From Rotaria sp. Silwood1 (lineage: Eukaryota; Rotifera; Eurotatoria; Philodinida; Philodinidae): DNA of 64,000 bases. Below the pieces are notes generated by a model. The model made no database searches. It was not told the origin of the DNA and was given only the letters and a program-made list of their open reading frames with translations. The stretch lies in the NCBI GenBank assembly GCA_905250075.1, contig CAJNOP010000209.1:95452-159451 (forward strand), read 5' to 3'. Position numbers and translations under genes: made by a program. Positions 1 through 11,668 of the stretch are shown one piece after another (position 1 is the first letter of the stretch; every line of letters starts with the position of its first letter).

Positions 1-388
1 ATAATAGTAGTCTCGAAAAAGAAAATCGATAAATGCTTGCGATTTAATGTCATAGTTTTTTTTTTAATATAGACACTAAACAGATCACCGAATGGTTGTA
101 CTTTCGAGAAGACTTGCTGAGGAGCAACACCATCTGTCGAAAGATATCGATGGATTTGGTGTAAAGGAAACCAATCGAAGTTTGATTGTTCTTGCGTAGT
201 CTGTTATTGTGTGTCAGGTTTTATTTAGAATATTTCAACACTGAAGGGAAAATGTGGGGTAAACTTTAATCTATTTTCGTGTTTCATTCAATTCATACGT
301 CATTGGTAAGATTCTATCGTCGTATACTAAGACTGTTGTAGTATAGATGTAGTTATGTCATTTGTAGTATTGAGTTTAAAGTAATGAA

Positions 389-3300
389 ATGGTTTCCTTA
401 AATTCACAAATAGTTGATTCGATGGCGCCACATCATAATGTGAATCGGATACAATTCGGAATTTTATCTCCCGATGAAATTCGACGAATGTCAGTGACAA
501 ATCCACCGATTGAATATGCAGATTTATTTGAAGAAGGAAAAGCAAAAATTCAAGGTCTTATGGATCCACGACAGGGTCCACCTGATCAATATTCAAAATG
601 TCATACTTGTACTGGTTCTTATATTGAATGTCCAGGACATTTTGGTCATATTGAATGTCAGTATTTATTTCTTTGTAGGGTTAATTAAATACATAAATTC
701 TATTGATCTCTGATAGTGATCAAGCCCATATATAATGTTGCTTTCCTATCGAAAATATTGAAAATTTTACGATGTATTTGTTTTCATTGTTCGAAATTAT
801 TGGTCGATCCAAATGATCCAAAAATACTTGATATTATTAAAAAAACGAAAGGGCAATATCGTCAACGTCTTGCTTATATTTTTGATGCATGTAAAGAACG
901 AAAAATTTGTCGAGGTTTGAGTTTTAATTTGTAGCTTTATTTTATTTGATTTTATTTGAAGGAGCTACGAATGAAAACGATGTAACAATGAATGATTCAG
1001 ATGGTTGTGGAAGAAGACAACCAAAATATCGTCAATCAGGTTTAGGTTTAACAATTGAATGGGAAGAAACATTAAATGAAAATGAAGAAACGCGATCAAA
1101 ATTATCAGCTGCACGCGTTCTAGAAATATTTCAAAAAATTTCTGATACAACTTGTGAAGTTCTCGGCATGAATCCTCAACAAACACGACCTGATTGGATG
1201 ATTCTAACTGTTTTACCAGTTCCTCCTATGTGTGTTCGTCCATCAATATCATCATTTGACGATTTAATTCATTGTCATAATGATTTGACATACAATTTAG
1301 CAAAGATAATTAAAGCAAATAATATTTTACGTGAACGTGAACAACGTGGTGCAGCTTCACATATCATTGAAGAAGATTTGGAACTTCTTCAATATTATTG
1401 TGGAACTTTAATTAATAATGATCTGTCTGGAATACCAAAATCTTGTCAGAAAAGTGGAACACCATTGAAATCTATAAAAGAACGATTAGAAGGTTCATTA
1501 TTTTTATTTTATTATCTATATATATATATATATGTAGAAGTTTTATAATTTTTAGGCAAAGAAGGTCGAATTCGAAAAGATTTATTGGTTAAACAAGTTG
1601 ATTTTAGTGCGAGGACAGTAATAACACCAGATCCAAATTTATCAATTGATCAAGTTGGTGTACCACGTACAATAGCACAAAATTTAACTGTACCTGAAAT
1701 TGTAACACCATTTAATATAAATTGGTTAAAAGAATTAATTTGTCGTAATGCAGCTAAAAATATAATATTGAATACAGGTGAAATAATTGATCTTCGTTGT
1801 CATCCAAAATCATCTGATATACATTTACAATCTGGTTATATTGTTGAAAGATTTATGATAGATAATGATTTAGTTGTACTTAATCATCAACCAACAGTCC
1901 ATAAAATGTCAATGATGGCACATCGTGTTAAAATTCTTCCATGGTCAACATTTCGATTAAATGTATCTTTAACAACACCATACGATGCTAGTTTTGATGG
2001 TGATGAGATGGATTTACATTTACCACAATCAATTAAAGCTAAAGCTGAATTATCTGAATTAATGATGGTACCACGTTTGATAATAACACCACAATCTCAT
2101 CGACCTGTGATGAGTATTGTACAAGATACATTAATAGCTGTTTGGAAAATGACTAAACGTGATGTATTTATTGAAAAAAATGATTTTATGAATTTATTAA
2201 TGCATTTACCATCATGGGATGGACATATACCACAAGCAGCTATATTAAAACCAAAACCATTATGGACTGGTAAACAATTATTTTCATTAATTCTTCCACG
2301 TGAAGTTAATTGTATACGTACAAATAGTCAACATCCATATGATGAAGATAGTGGACCGCATAAATGGATATCACCTGGTGATACAAAAGTTTTAATTGAA
2401 AATGGACGTTTATTATCAGGTATATTATGTAAAAAAACTTTAGGTACATCAACTGGTTCATTAGCACATATTGTTTTTATGGAATGTAGTCATCAAATAG
2501 CTGCACAATTCTATCATCATATCCAACTTGTTGTTGATAATTGGTTAATGCTAGAAGGACATTCATTTGGTATAGCGGATACAATAGCTGATCGACAAAC
2601 ATATGAAACAATTCAAGCAACAATTATAAAAGCAAAAAATGAAGTTAATAAAGTTATTGAAAGAGCACATCGTGATTCATTAGAACCAATACCTGGAAAT
2701 TCTTTAAGACAAACATTTGAAAATATGGTTAATAGTCTTCTAAATAGTGCTCGAGATAATACGGGTTTATCAGCACAAATATGTTTATCTCCTTTTAATC
2801 AATTTAAAGCTATGGTTGTTAGTGGTGCTAAAGGTTCATCTATAAATATTTCACAAGTAATAGCTTGTATTGGTCAACAAAACATTGAAGGAAAACGTAT
2901 ACCATTTGGTTTTAAACATCGTACATTACCACATTTTATTAAAGATGATTATGGACCTGAGGCTAAGGGTTTTGTTGAAAATTCCTTTCTACAAGGTTTA
3001 ACACCAGTTGAATTTTATTTTCATGCTATGGGTGGACGTGAAGCTTTTATTGATATAGCTGTTACACCAGCTGAAACTGGTTATATACAACGACGCTTAA
3101 TTAAAGCTATGGAATCTCTTATGGTTAAATATGATGGTACTGTAAGAGATGAAAATGAACACATAGTTCAATTTATATACGGTGAAGATGGTCTTGCTGG
3201 TGAAAATATTGAATTTCAAACAATTATATCATTAAAACCATCAAATCAAGTATTTGAACGTTTATGTAAATTTGATTTATCATCTGATGAAATGTATTTA

Positions 3301-5124
3301 AGAAAATTTTTAACTGATGATGTTATTAGAGATTTATATACAGATGAATCATTACAATTATTAAATGATGAATGGAAACAATTAAATGAAGATCGACATA
3401 ATATAAGACAAATATTTCCAACTGGTGATACATCGAAAATAGTTTTAGCTTGTAATTTAGAAAGATTAATTTATAATGCAAAGAAAAAATTTTCTATTTC
3501 AAATTATACAAAATCAAATTTATTACCTAGTCAAGTTATTCAAGGTTTAAAAAAATTAATACAACATCTTATTATTGTTAGAGGTAAGAATTTTTCTCAT
3601 ATAACAAAAAAAAAAAAATTTCTTTTTTTCTTTTTTCGAAAAAAAAAAGGTGATGATCGTTTATCACGTGAAGCTCAATCTAATGCAACAATGTTAATGA
3701 ATATTTTATTACGTTCATCATTATCATCTCGTCAAGTTCTTGATGTTCATCGTTTAACAGCTGAAGCATTTAATTGGCTTTGTAGTGAAATTGAAACACG
3801 TTTTCAACAAGCACAAGTTCAAGCTGGTGAAATGGTTAGTGTTTTAGCTGCACAATCAATTGGAAAACTAGCAACACAAATGACATCAACTATATTACAT
3901 TATACTGCTGTTTCAGGTAAAAATATTACATTAGGTATTCCACGTCTTAAAGAAATAATTAAGGTTTCAAAAAAACCTAGAACACCATCATTAACTATTT
4001 ATTTAACTGGACAAGCAAAAAATGATGTTGAAAAATGTAAAGAAGTATGTTGTCGTATTGAACATTGTACATTAAGAAAAGTAACAACTAATACAATTAT
4101 TTGTTATGATCCTGATCCAAAAGAAACAGTTATTTCAGAAGATCAACAATGGGTTAATACATATTATGAAATGCATGATCAAGATATAAGAAATCTGTCA
4201 GAATGGTTATTAAGAATTGAATTAGATAGAAAATCTATGACTGATAGAACGTTAACTATGAAAAAAATTTCTGAAAAACTTTCACAAAGTTTTGGTGATT
4301 GTCTTAATGTTATATATAATGATGAGAGTGCTGAAAAACTTATTTTAAGAATACGTACTATTGATCAAGTTGAATTATCAACACGAGAAGATCAAAAAGA
4401 GATAACTCGTGTGGATGATATTGATTTTCTTCGGTGTTTAGAATCTTCAATACTTTCTGATTTAACTTTACAAGGTATTGAAGGTATATCAAAAGTTCAT
4501 ATGATTCTTCCAAGATATGATAGTTCACAACAGAAAATTCAAATTAATGATAATGGAGAAATTGAAAGAATTTCTGAATGGATGTTAGAAACTGATGGAA
4601 CAGCTTTAAGAAAAGTTTTATCAACTAAAGATGTTGATTCACGTCGAACATATACAAATGATATTGCAGAAATATTTGACGTTCTTGGAATTGAAGCTGC
4701 TAGAAAATCAATTGAACGTGAATTAAATCATGCTATTTCATTTGATGGATCATATGTTAATTATAGACATTTAGCTTTATTATGTGATGTTATGACAACA
4801 AGAGGACATTTGATGCCTATTACAAGACATGGTATTAATAAACAAGATATTGGTCCTATAATGAGATGTTCATTTGAAGAAACTGTTGATGCTTTAATAG
4901 AAGCTGCTGTTCATTCAGAATATGATTTATTAAAAGGTGTTACAGAAAATATTTCACTTGGAAAATTAGCTAAAATTGGTACTGGATCATTTGACTTATT
5001 ATTAGATGTTAAAAAATATTCATCAGCCGTGAAATTACGAACGAATAATGATGATGATGCTTCTGTAGAACACCTAATCCATCGTATGAATCGTGTTGGT
5101 CATGAACAACACCTGCTCATGTGA
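389..5124 (+). CDS. RPB1-like RNA polymerase II largest subunit paralogue without C-terminal heptad domain
   Basis: Five exons can be placed: 389-656, 717-914, 962-1492, 1556-3583 and 3650-5124. The introns are 60, 47, 63 and 66 bp with GT/AG ends; the last has a length divisible by three and reads through. Joined, they give 1499 codons, about the length of an RPB1 core. Family landmarks are all present: the clamp zinc residues ([18 protein letters not shown], then CICFHC and CGRRQP), [24 protein letters not shown], the bridge helix and the [11 protein letters not shown]/trigger-loop region, and [17 protein letters not shown] near the end. The universal NADFDGD metal-A loop reads DASFDGD, so the first catalytic Asp is Ser (about residue 478). 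The bridge helix has Thr-Pro where Lys-Thr is usual (836-837). The trigger loop reads QMTSTILH instead of QMTLNTFH. No YSPTSPS repeats follow: the frame stops after HEQHLLM and AATAAA lies at 5361. The long intact frame argues against a fresh pseudogene. It may be a non-catalytic paralogue; that role is inference. An alternative start is the Met at 422. Confidence 0.9.
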
Positions 5125-5713
5125 CATGAATATGATATGAAAGACTTTCATCTTTTCATTCAATTGACTATTTAACTACGATATCCTCTTTTTTGTTTAT
5201 TTCTCATTCATATTCTTGATGCTTCCATGTGTTATTTGGAACTACGCTATTAGTTTCTTCTTATTTTGTACATTTATTAGTTTAACTTTTAGTCATACAT
5301 GTGACCCTTGCGAGTGTCGAAGAAGACAAGAGTCAGTCCCACACTCAAATCATGGTACTCAATAAAAGTTGAATGAAATACTCTGGAAAAATAAGTCCTA
5401 TATTCAAGAATGAAAAAACCTTAATTTAGGTCACCCCAATATCAACTTATAATATCTAATTGTATTTTTCTGAGTATAACTAATTTATTCAACTTAATAT
5501 GAGACTCTGAATGCAGAATAAGGCACCCATGTGTTTGATTGTGGTTAAACTGCGGTAAAAATTTCAGAGTGCAATCGCAGTTGCTAAAAAAATCGACATA
5601 GATGACGTTTTCAATTTATTAATATTCTTATTAGAAATTACAAAATATTTTTTAAATACAAAAAATTGCTAATAAAACAATTTTAAGAAGCATACGAGTT
5701 CAGTTCTTCTTTT

Positions 5714-5822
5714 GGGTGTGGGTGTGGGAGTGTGGGTGTGGGTGTGGGTGTGTGGGTGTGGGTGTATGGGTGTCGGCGTATGTATAATGAAACAGATATG
5801 GCCCCACACACATCCACACCCT
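5714..5822. repeat. Telomere-like inverted pair 1
   Basis: Several degenerate TGTGGG units run rightwards (5714-5775), then a spacer of about 35 bases containing GTGTCGGCG, then a C-rich CCCACACACATCC tract. The order is G-rich then C-rich. Confidence 0.75.
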
Positions 5823-5996
5823 CTCTTATACACAGTGATAATTTCAGATGAAACGAAGGCTTTATACAATTATTAAGATACTTTTATCATGTCTCAAAAT
5901 TAAACTTTATGTTGATTGCATTAGAAGCTTTTTTTATGTATATTTATACAAACTATTAAAAAATATAACATTGTATTCTTCAGATTGAATATCGAA

Positions 5997-6150
5997 AGGG
6001 TGTGGGTGTGGGTGTAGGTGGTGAGTATTGGCGTCAGTTTTGGTAGTATCTTCCCATATCAACATACCCACACCTACACCCCACACTCAAACCTACATCC
6101 ACATCCACACCCATACCCACACCCCACACCACACCCACCCACACCCGGGC
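5997..6150. repeat. Telomere-like inverted pair 2
   Basis: Begins GAAAGGGTGTGGGTGTG, then a spacer with GAGTATTGGCGTC, then about 85 bases of CCCACA-like units. This long C-rich arm is one of the biggest in the window. Confidence 0.75.
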
Positions 6151-6558
6151 GCAGCTCTCATGCAGCGATTCCTATGTGGGTGTAGCCCGGTGTTTAGTTT
6201 GATTTCTAGATGTGACTAAATCTTTTGGTTTCCACTCACCCCGATATCCTATTGGTCGTAGAGGAGAAAACTAGCTTTGCCATGTAAAAATCTTGTAAAC
6301 ATGTGGAGACATTGGTGGAGGGGGGCAATGCATGGTGACAGTTAGAGAACGAGTGAAAAAAAAACACTATAAGAATATGTGGTCGTGAAACATAAATGTT
6401 GACTTTTTATAAGAAGAACGCAAAGAAAAGCTTGAATTGTGGTGTTGAAGTGCATCCCACGAAGAAAAGTTGCTTATTGGCATTTTCATTTTTTTTCATC
6501 TAAGATTGTTTTTCTCACAATATTTATGTATTATAATCAATCTTTATCATTTACATAA

Positions 6559-8844
6559 ATGGCACAAGCAAAAGACGCTATCAAGAAGGCAACTCGAAAT
6601 ATTCATGATTATGGTTTACTTTTAACAAGAAATGAACAAAATAATGAAAGTACGACGCTTCTTTGGTTTGATCCAAATATTGAATTGCAAGAAGATACAG
6701 AACTCACTAAGCAACAATTGCGTTCCATCAATGATTTTGTTACATTTCACACTGATCTTGACCAATGTGTTACATATATTCAGTCTATTAACAAAGAAAA
6801 GATTTTTTTAATCACATCAGGATCAAAAGCATCACAACTTCTACCTCTGGTCAATAATCTTTGTCAGGTTGATTGCATCTTCATCTTCTGTAGAAAGAAA
6901 GAAAGATATGAGCATTTAAAGAATGAATATTCAAAGATTATTGATGTTTATGTTCATTTAGATGACCTGTGTGCATCCATTCGACAACAAATTGATCTTT
7001 TTGATAAACAATTAGAAGTATTTAGTGCTTTCGATCATCATCAAAAATCAACAAAAGATCTTTCAAAACAATCAGCCGAGTTTCTTTGGTTGCAACTCTT
7101 TCATCATCTCATTATTCGTCTTCCACCAAATCAAGAAGCAAAACAACGAATGATTAATGTATGTCGGCACTATTATCGTGGAAATACGAAAGAATTGGAT
7201 TTGATTGATCAATTTGAACGAGAATATCGTCCAGAAGACGCCATTCGATGGTATTCAATACAATCATTCGTCTATAAATTAGTCAACAAAGCATTACGAA
7301 CTGAAGATCTTGATCAACTGCAAACGTTTCGTTTTTTCATCGGTGATCTATCACAAAGTCTTGCTCGTGAGCATGAAAAGATCCTTTCGTCTAATAATAA
7401 AATATTAACTGTTTATCGAGGAGCCAAGTTAGATAAAGTAGAATTCGAAAAATTGAAAGAAAGTCAAGGAAAACTTATTTCAACTAATGGATACTTGTCA
7501 ACTAGTCGAAGTCGATCACAAGCAATTAAATTTCTACAAGCAAGAGCAAACAGGCAGTATGTTGTTAAAGTTCTTTTTCAAATCGAATGCCATATTCAAC
7601 AACTTGGTAAAAGTGTTGTCTATGCTGATATTGCCTCTTTCAGTGACTATCCACAAGAACAAGAAGTGCTTTTTGATTTAAATGCAGTGTTTCGACTCAA
7701 CTCGATTGAAGAACAAGATTCAATACAACTAATTCACATGAATGCATCAAATGAGGGAAAAAAAATTACAGAAGATTATATCAAGTTGACACAAATGGAA
7801 ATTAAAGAAAAAAGTGTTATCATTGTATTTGGACGATTGATGTGTAGTCTAGGCCAATATGATCAATCACAAAAATATTTTGAAGAACTATTGAAGGAGC
7901 CTAATGGTGAAGATATCGCTTGGATAGAATTCAATTTAGGTCAAGTTCTAGATTATAAAGGTCAATGGGAACAAGCGAAAAAATATTATGATCAAGCATA
8001 CGATCGAATGATCAAAGCAGAATCACCAAGAATCAAAGACTCAGCTCAAGTGCTCAATAATATTGGTGGTATTTTCTATCGGCAAGGAAAATACAATGAA
8101 TCTCTCGATTTCCATCGACAAGCACTAAATATTCGAAAAGAATTCTGTCCATCTGATCATATAGAAATTGGTAATAGCCTCAACTACATCGGTCTTATTC
8201 TTGATCTTCAAGGAAAGTATAGTGAAGCTTTAGACTATCATCAACAAGCATTAAAAATACGTGAGAAATTCTATCCATCTGATCATGTCGAAATCGCTGC
8301 GAGCCTTAACAACATTGGTTTTGTTCTCCTTCATCAAGAAAAGTACGATGAAGCTTTGAAATACTGTCGACAAGCACTGAAAATACGCGAGAAATTTTAT
8401 CCATCTGGTCATATTGATACTGCTAAAAGCCTCAACAATATTGGTCTAATTCTCAATAAACAAAAAAAGTACGATGAAGCTCTGGAATACCATCGACGAT
8501 CACTGGAAATGCGTGAGAAATTCTATCCACCTGTTCATGCTCACATTGCTATCAGTTTTGACAATATTGGCTCTGTTCTCAGTCATGAAGGAAAGTACGA
8601 TGAAGCTTTGAAATACCTTCAACATGCACTGAAAATGCGTGAGGAACTCTTTCCATCTGGCCATGTCGATATTGCTTACAGTTTGAAAAAGATTGGAATA
8701 TGCTATGAAAATCAAAATGAGAGAAAGCTGGCATTGGACTACTACCAACGAGCTGTGGTCATATTCACAAAGTTTCTTCCCGCTGATCATCGTGCACTAG
8801 TCAGCATGAAGCATAGTATTTGTCGTCTAACGGGTAAAGACTAA
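6559..8844 (+). CDS. ADP-ribosyltransferase (R-S-E type) with C-terminal TPR array
   Basis: Single-exon gene of 761 aa starting at ATG 6559 (AAATGG context). The N-terminal third has no recognised motif. A mono-ADP-ribosyltransferase domain occupies roughly residues 200-390: Arg287 in VYRG, the Ser-Thr-Ser at 314-316 in YLSTSR, and the Glu-x-Glu at 367-369 in EQEVLF. This is the arginine-specific R-S-E signature, so the expected reaction is transfer of ADP-ribose from NAD+ to protein arginine. Residues about 425-755 are seven or so kinesin-light-chain-type TPRs with a 42-residue period (NNIG...GKYDEAL.Y...AL.IREKFYPS.H). The five central repeats are very alike, suggesting recent internal duplication. 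No signal peptide or membrane segment is seen, so a cytosolic protein that selects targets through its TPRs is a reasonable inference. AATAAA lies near 8938. Confidence 0.85.
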   Translation: MAQAKDAIKKATRNIHDYGLLLTRNEQNNESTTLLWFDPNIELQEDTELTKQQLRSINDFVTFHTDLDQCVTYIQSINKEKIFLITSGSKASQLLPLVNNLCQVDCIFIFCRKKERYEHLKNEYSKIIDVYVHLDDLCASIRQQIDLFDKQLEVFSAFDHHQKSTKDLSKQSAEFLWLQLFHHLIIRLPPNQEAKQRMINVCRHYYRGNTKELDLIDQFEREYRPEDAIRWYSIQSFVYKLVNKALRTEDLDQLQTFRFFIGDLSQSLAREHEKILSSNNKILTVYRGAKLDKVEFEKLKESQGKLISTNGYLSTSRSRSQAIKFLQARANRQYVVKVLFQIECHIQQLGKSVVYADIASFSDYPQEQEVLFDLNAVFRLNSIEEQDSIQLIHMNASNEGKKITEDYIKLTQMEIKEKSVIIVFGRLMCSLGQYDQSQKYFEELLKEPNGEDIAWIEFNLGQVLDYKGQWEQAKKYYDQAYDRMIKAESPRIKDSAQVLNNIGGIFYRQGKYNESLDFHRQALNIRKEFCPSDHIEIGNSLNYIGLILDLQGKYSEALDYHQQALKIREKFYPSDHVEIAASLNNIGFVLLHQEKYDEALKYCRQALKIREKFYPSGHIDTAKSLNNIGLILNKQKKYDEALEYHRRSLEMREKFYPPVHAHIAISFDNIGSVLSHEGKYDEALKYLQHALKMREELFPSGHVDIAYSLKKIGICYENQNERKLALDYYQRAVVIFTKFLPADHRALVSMKHSICRLTGKD

Positions 8845-8977
8845 AATTACATGAAAATCTCTCCAAAACAAGTATAATTTTATCAGTGCTATAAACAGTG
8901 TACGTCAAAGCACATTGTTGAAGTTGTAAAACTAAGAATAAAGACTTTTGATAGACACATTTGTCGAACTAATTATG

Positions 8978-9092
8978 AGGATGTGGTGTGCGTGTGGGTG
9001 TGAATGAGTGTGCGTGCGGGTGTCGATCTGGGTTCTGGCGTGAGTGCCATCAATTCAGCATACCCACCTTCACAGCCATACCGACAGTCATA
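8978..9092. repeat. Telomere-like inverted pair 3
   Basis: Degenerate GTGTGGGTGTG tract, a spacer with CTGGCGTGAGTGCC, then a weak C-rich half (CATACCCACCTTCACAGCC). Confidence 0.6.
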
Positions 9093-9315
9093 CTCTCTTT
9101 TTGAAAAATATGCATTGCTCACATGAACCATTGTGAACGCACAGATAATGAACGAAAGGAAAGTTAGCAGCGGATTCAAGTTTTTCCTGCTGACATTCGC
9201 TCCTGGACTTTGTTTGACCCTAGTTTCACTCGGGTTAGATGCAGAGCTGTATTTTGCATCGAATGGTGTCATTTTCGAGGGAGGATCATCGAGCAACAAC
9301 TGGGGGTTTGGTTCG

Positions 9316-9393
9316 AAGGGTGTGGGTGCGAGTCATAACCTAAGGTAAGCTCCGACCCACATCCCACACACCACAGCCACACACCCACACCCA
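9316..9393. repeat. Telomere-like inverted pair 4
   Basis: TTCGAAGGGTGTGGGTGCG, a spacer of about 25 bases, then CCCACATCCCACACACC and ACACCCACACCC. The GAAGGG entry matches pairs 2 and 15. Confidence 0.7.
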
Positions 9394-9827
9394 AAGTAGA
9401 GCTGACTTCTTAATCTAATTCTAGGCGGTTCTAGATAATTCCAAGTGGTTGCCATTGATTTAAGATGATTTCGAGTATCCTTAAATGGCTTACTTAAATC
9501 TTACTGCTTGTTTTGGACTCAAATACTCTAGAGTTAGTTATTTCAGCTTTGTCAGAACCTCTATAATGTCATGAAAATATAGAAATACTATTTAGTTTCG
9601 AACAGTGAAAGAGTCTTATTCGAATTTATTTACCAAGAAATATTTTAGAAATGTATGATCTCAATAGGATGCAATGAATCTAGTACGCTATTTCAAATAG
9701 ATCAGAACATTCGAGTAATATCAGGTTTATTCATCTAACTATTTATATAAATGCTTCATTGTTTTTTTCAATAGAGCAATGAATACATTGATACATTAAA
9801 AATTAAACCATCTCGACCGAGTAATTT

Positions 9828-10560
9828 AAATATACAGGATGTTCTAACAGTCCGTCAAAGAAGTTAATGTAAATATCTCTTATATTATTCATACAAATCG
9901 AATATTTTATTCTATGTAGTTGTATGTTTTTCGTAGTCTTGTTCTTTATACTCTCAGATAAATGTCTGTGCCTGTAAACATTAGAATAAAAACAGTTATG
10001 GTACTGGTCATAATTGAGCCACCTATCGTTGGGCAACGAAAACTAAAAATCAACTTTAACAAAAAACACACGAAAAAATGCTTAAATTATAGCAATATTT
10101 TAATCTTTTTGGGAAACAACGTAGTACAGTAGAAAATCGAGAACATTCTGAAAGACCGTCAAAAACTACAGAACAAAGAAAAGAATCTACGAAGTTAATC
10201 ATGTTTGTGGAAATCAAGCACAATCGAATGCTCTCGTTGTTACAACAGTCTACTTCATTCCATCAACAACAGTATACTGAATTATGACGGATTATATGTC
10301 ATTAAAACCTTACAAAGAGCAGTTTGTTCAACAACTTTATGAAAAAGATTTACAGGATAATGTTCAAATGTGTAAACTCTGATATCGATGTTAGATGACA
10401 ATGGCATTGGGGAAATTATATTATTTCCTGACGTAGTCTGTTTTAATTTAAATGACTTGTCGATAAATGTAAAATAACAACCCAGGTGTATAAAACTTAT
10501 ATACAGATCTGGTTGAATTCAAAATGAAAACTGAGAACGGAAATAGATTAATTTAAAAAT
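9828..10560 (+). mobile_element. Decayed Tc1/mariner-type transposon remnant
   Basis: Forward translation around 10257-10377 gives IPSTTVY, stop, IMTDYM then SLKPYKEQFVQQLYEKD and VQMC. That is the end of the helix-turn-helix and the linker (IPxSTVxxIL...LKPYKxQLVQxL) found just before the catalytic domain in IS630/Tc1/mariner-type transposases. Upstream, SERPSKTTEQ (about 10152) resembles the SGRPSKTTE segment. Downstream, YFPDVVCFNLN resembles the FSDEACFxLN block with the first catalytic Asp. Stops and frame changes show it is dead. The left limit is a guess based on a GGATGTTCTAACAGTCCGTC sequence at 9838 that looks like an element end; no matching right end was found. Confidence 0.55.
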
Positions 10561-11494
10561 AAACTTTCAGCAATATTTTTCTGCTAACTTTTAGAAGAAT
10601 GAATTCATACATTTCAGTTGATAAAAATCATTTTGACTGTTTTGTTCCCAACTAAATTATGTGAAATGAAAGCTCGAAGTGCATACTATCAGATTATAAA
10701 AAAAAACAATCAATGTCGGTTGGTTTATATAAGAAACATTTAAGTTAAGTTTTCGGTGGACTTTTGGAACAGTTTGTCTATTAAATATTATAATATTTAT
10801 ATTGCTTAATTAAATTTTGATTCATTTAGTCTTAGTGGGATTTGTTTCTTTCAATACCCTACTTATAGATTATTTACTTAACCAATCAACAACATAAAGT
10901 CATTGAAAGCATACAATAACAAAAGATGAAATGTCATGTTATGATTTTGCTTCTTTTATAATGCGCGATTTTTTTTAAAATTAATTACACATTTCCATAA
11001 ATGTTACATGATAAAAAAAATTATTCAACTGAGCATTATTATACACGCTTACATAACATAGTTTACAGGATTCAGAATATTTTTTTTTATTCGACTATGA
11101 CGAAGACTATACTCGATTCATGATAGAGTGCATGGAATTCTAAGGATCAAAATACACAATATCCACATAGAATGTGTCTTGATAACGATGTATTACTCAT
11201 TCATGTAAAGAAATATTTGTTTTTTTTTAATTGCGTCGAACATGCGTATTCTTTCATGACGTCTAAAATAGAGAATATCGGATTCATAGTACTGCTCACG
11301 AATTGCGTTGTTTATATTCGCATTGAAAGAATCAATATGTGTTGTTTCTTATTTTGTTTCGATAGTCTATACTATATATAACCGATTGGTAAGAAGAAAA
11401 CCTATCATTTGAGCTAGTCTTTCTCTCATTATTATTAACTTTATCTCTATATTCTTCTGCATTCACTATAGAGACGTAATTGTACATCATCGAA
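10561..11494. other. AT-rich intergenic DNA
   Basis: No gene, no clear repeat and no telomere-like tract recognised. Confidence 0.4.
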
Positions 11495-11668
11495 ATGCAA
11501 CACAGACAAGGACGTGAAAACTTGAATATGATGAATCGTTCTAGCATAGCTGTTTCCATAAAATTATCATTGGCCGAAGATCTTCAAATACAACGAGCTC
11601 GCAAAATTCTTTCAATCGTTCTTGGTATTTTAATTGTGAGTTCTATTTTGATTATAATTGAACATTAA
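11495..11668 (+). CDS. Small hypothetical membrane protein (or last exon)
   Basis: 57 codons from ATG 11495. The first 38 residues are polar and the C-terminal 19 (ILSIVLGILIVSSILIIIE) form one strong hydrophobic segment, so a tail-anchored protein or the last exon of a larger membrane protein. AATAAA sits directly after the stop (about 11670), which supports a real 3' end. An acceptor-like CACTATAG lies upstream at 11464-11471. Family not recognised; it could be chance. Confidence 0.3.
   Translation: MQHRQGRENLNMMNRSSIAVSIKLSLAEDLQIQRARKILSIVLGILIVSSILIIIEH

Larger units (their letters stand above)
5125..6558. other. Intergenic DNA with two telomere-like tracts
   Basis: Contains the presumed 3' UTR of the RPB1-like gene (AATAAA at 5361-5366), two telomere-like G/C tract pairs listed separately, and the upstream region of the ADP-ribosyltransferase gene. 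Open frames inside the tracts are threonine, histidine and proline repeats of no coding character. Confidence 0.6.
8845..9797. other. Intergenic DNA with two telomere-like pairs
   Basis: Holds the 3' end of the TPR gene and two telomere-like pairs about 230 bases apart (listed separately). The stretch between them is open on both strands but has no recognisable protein character. From 9400 to 9797 I see nothing. Confidence 0.5.

Noticed and set aside
5125-6000. A missing RPB1 CTD exon downstream
   Set aside because: I looked for Tyr-Ser-Pro-Thr-Ser-Pro-Ser-like codons in all forward frames up to the next gene and saw none.
5669-6219. Open frames of repeated His/Thr/Pro in telomere-like tracts (also 8973-9299, 20107-20377, 36494-36843 and 49788-50060)
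   Set aside because: They only reflect six-base repeats without stop codons and exist on both strands; no protein character.
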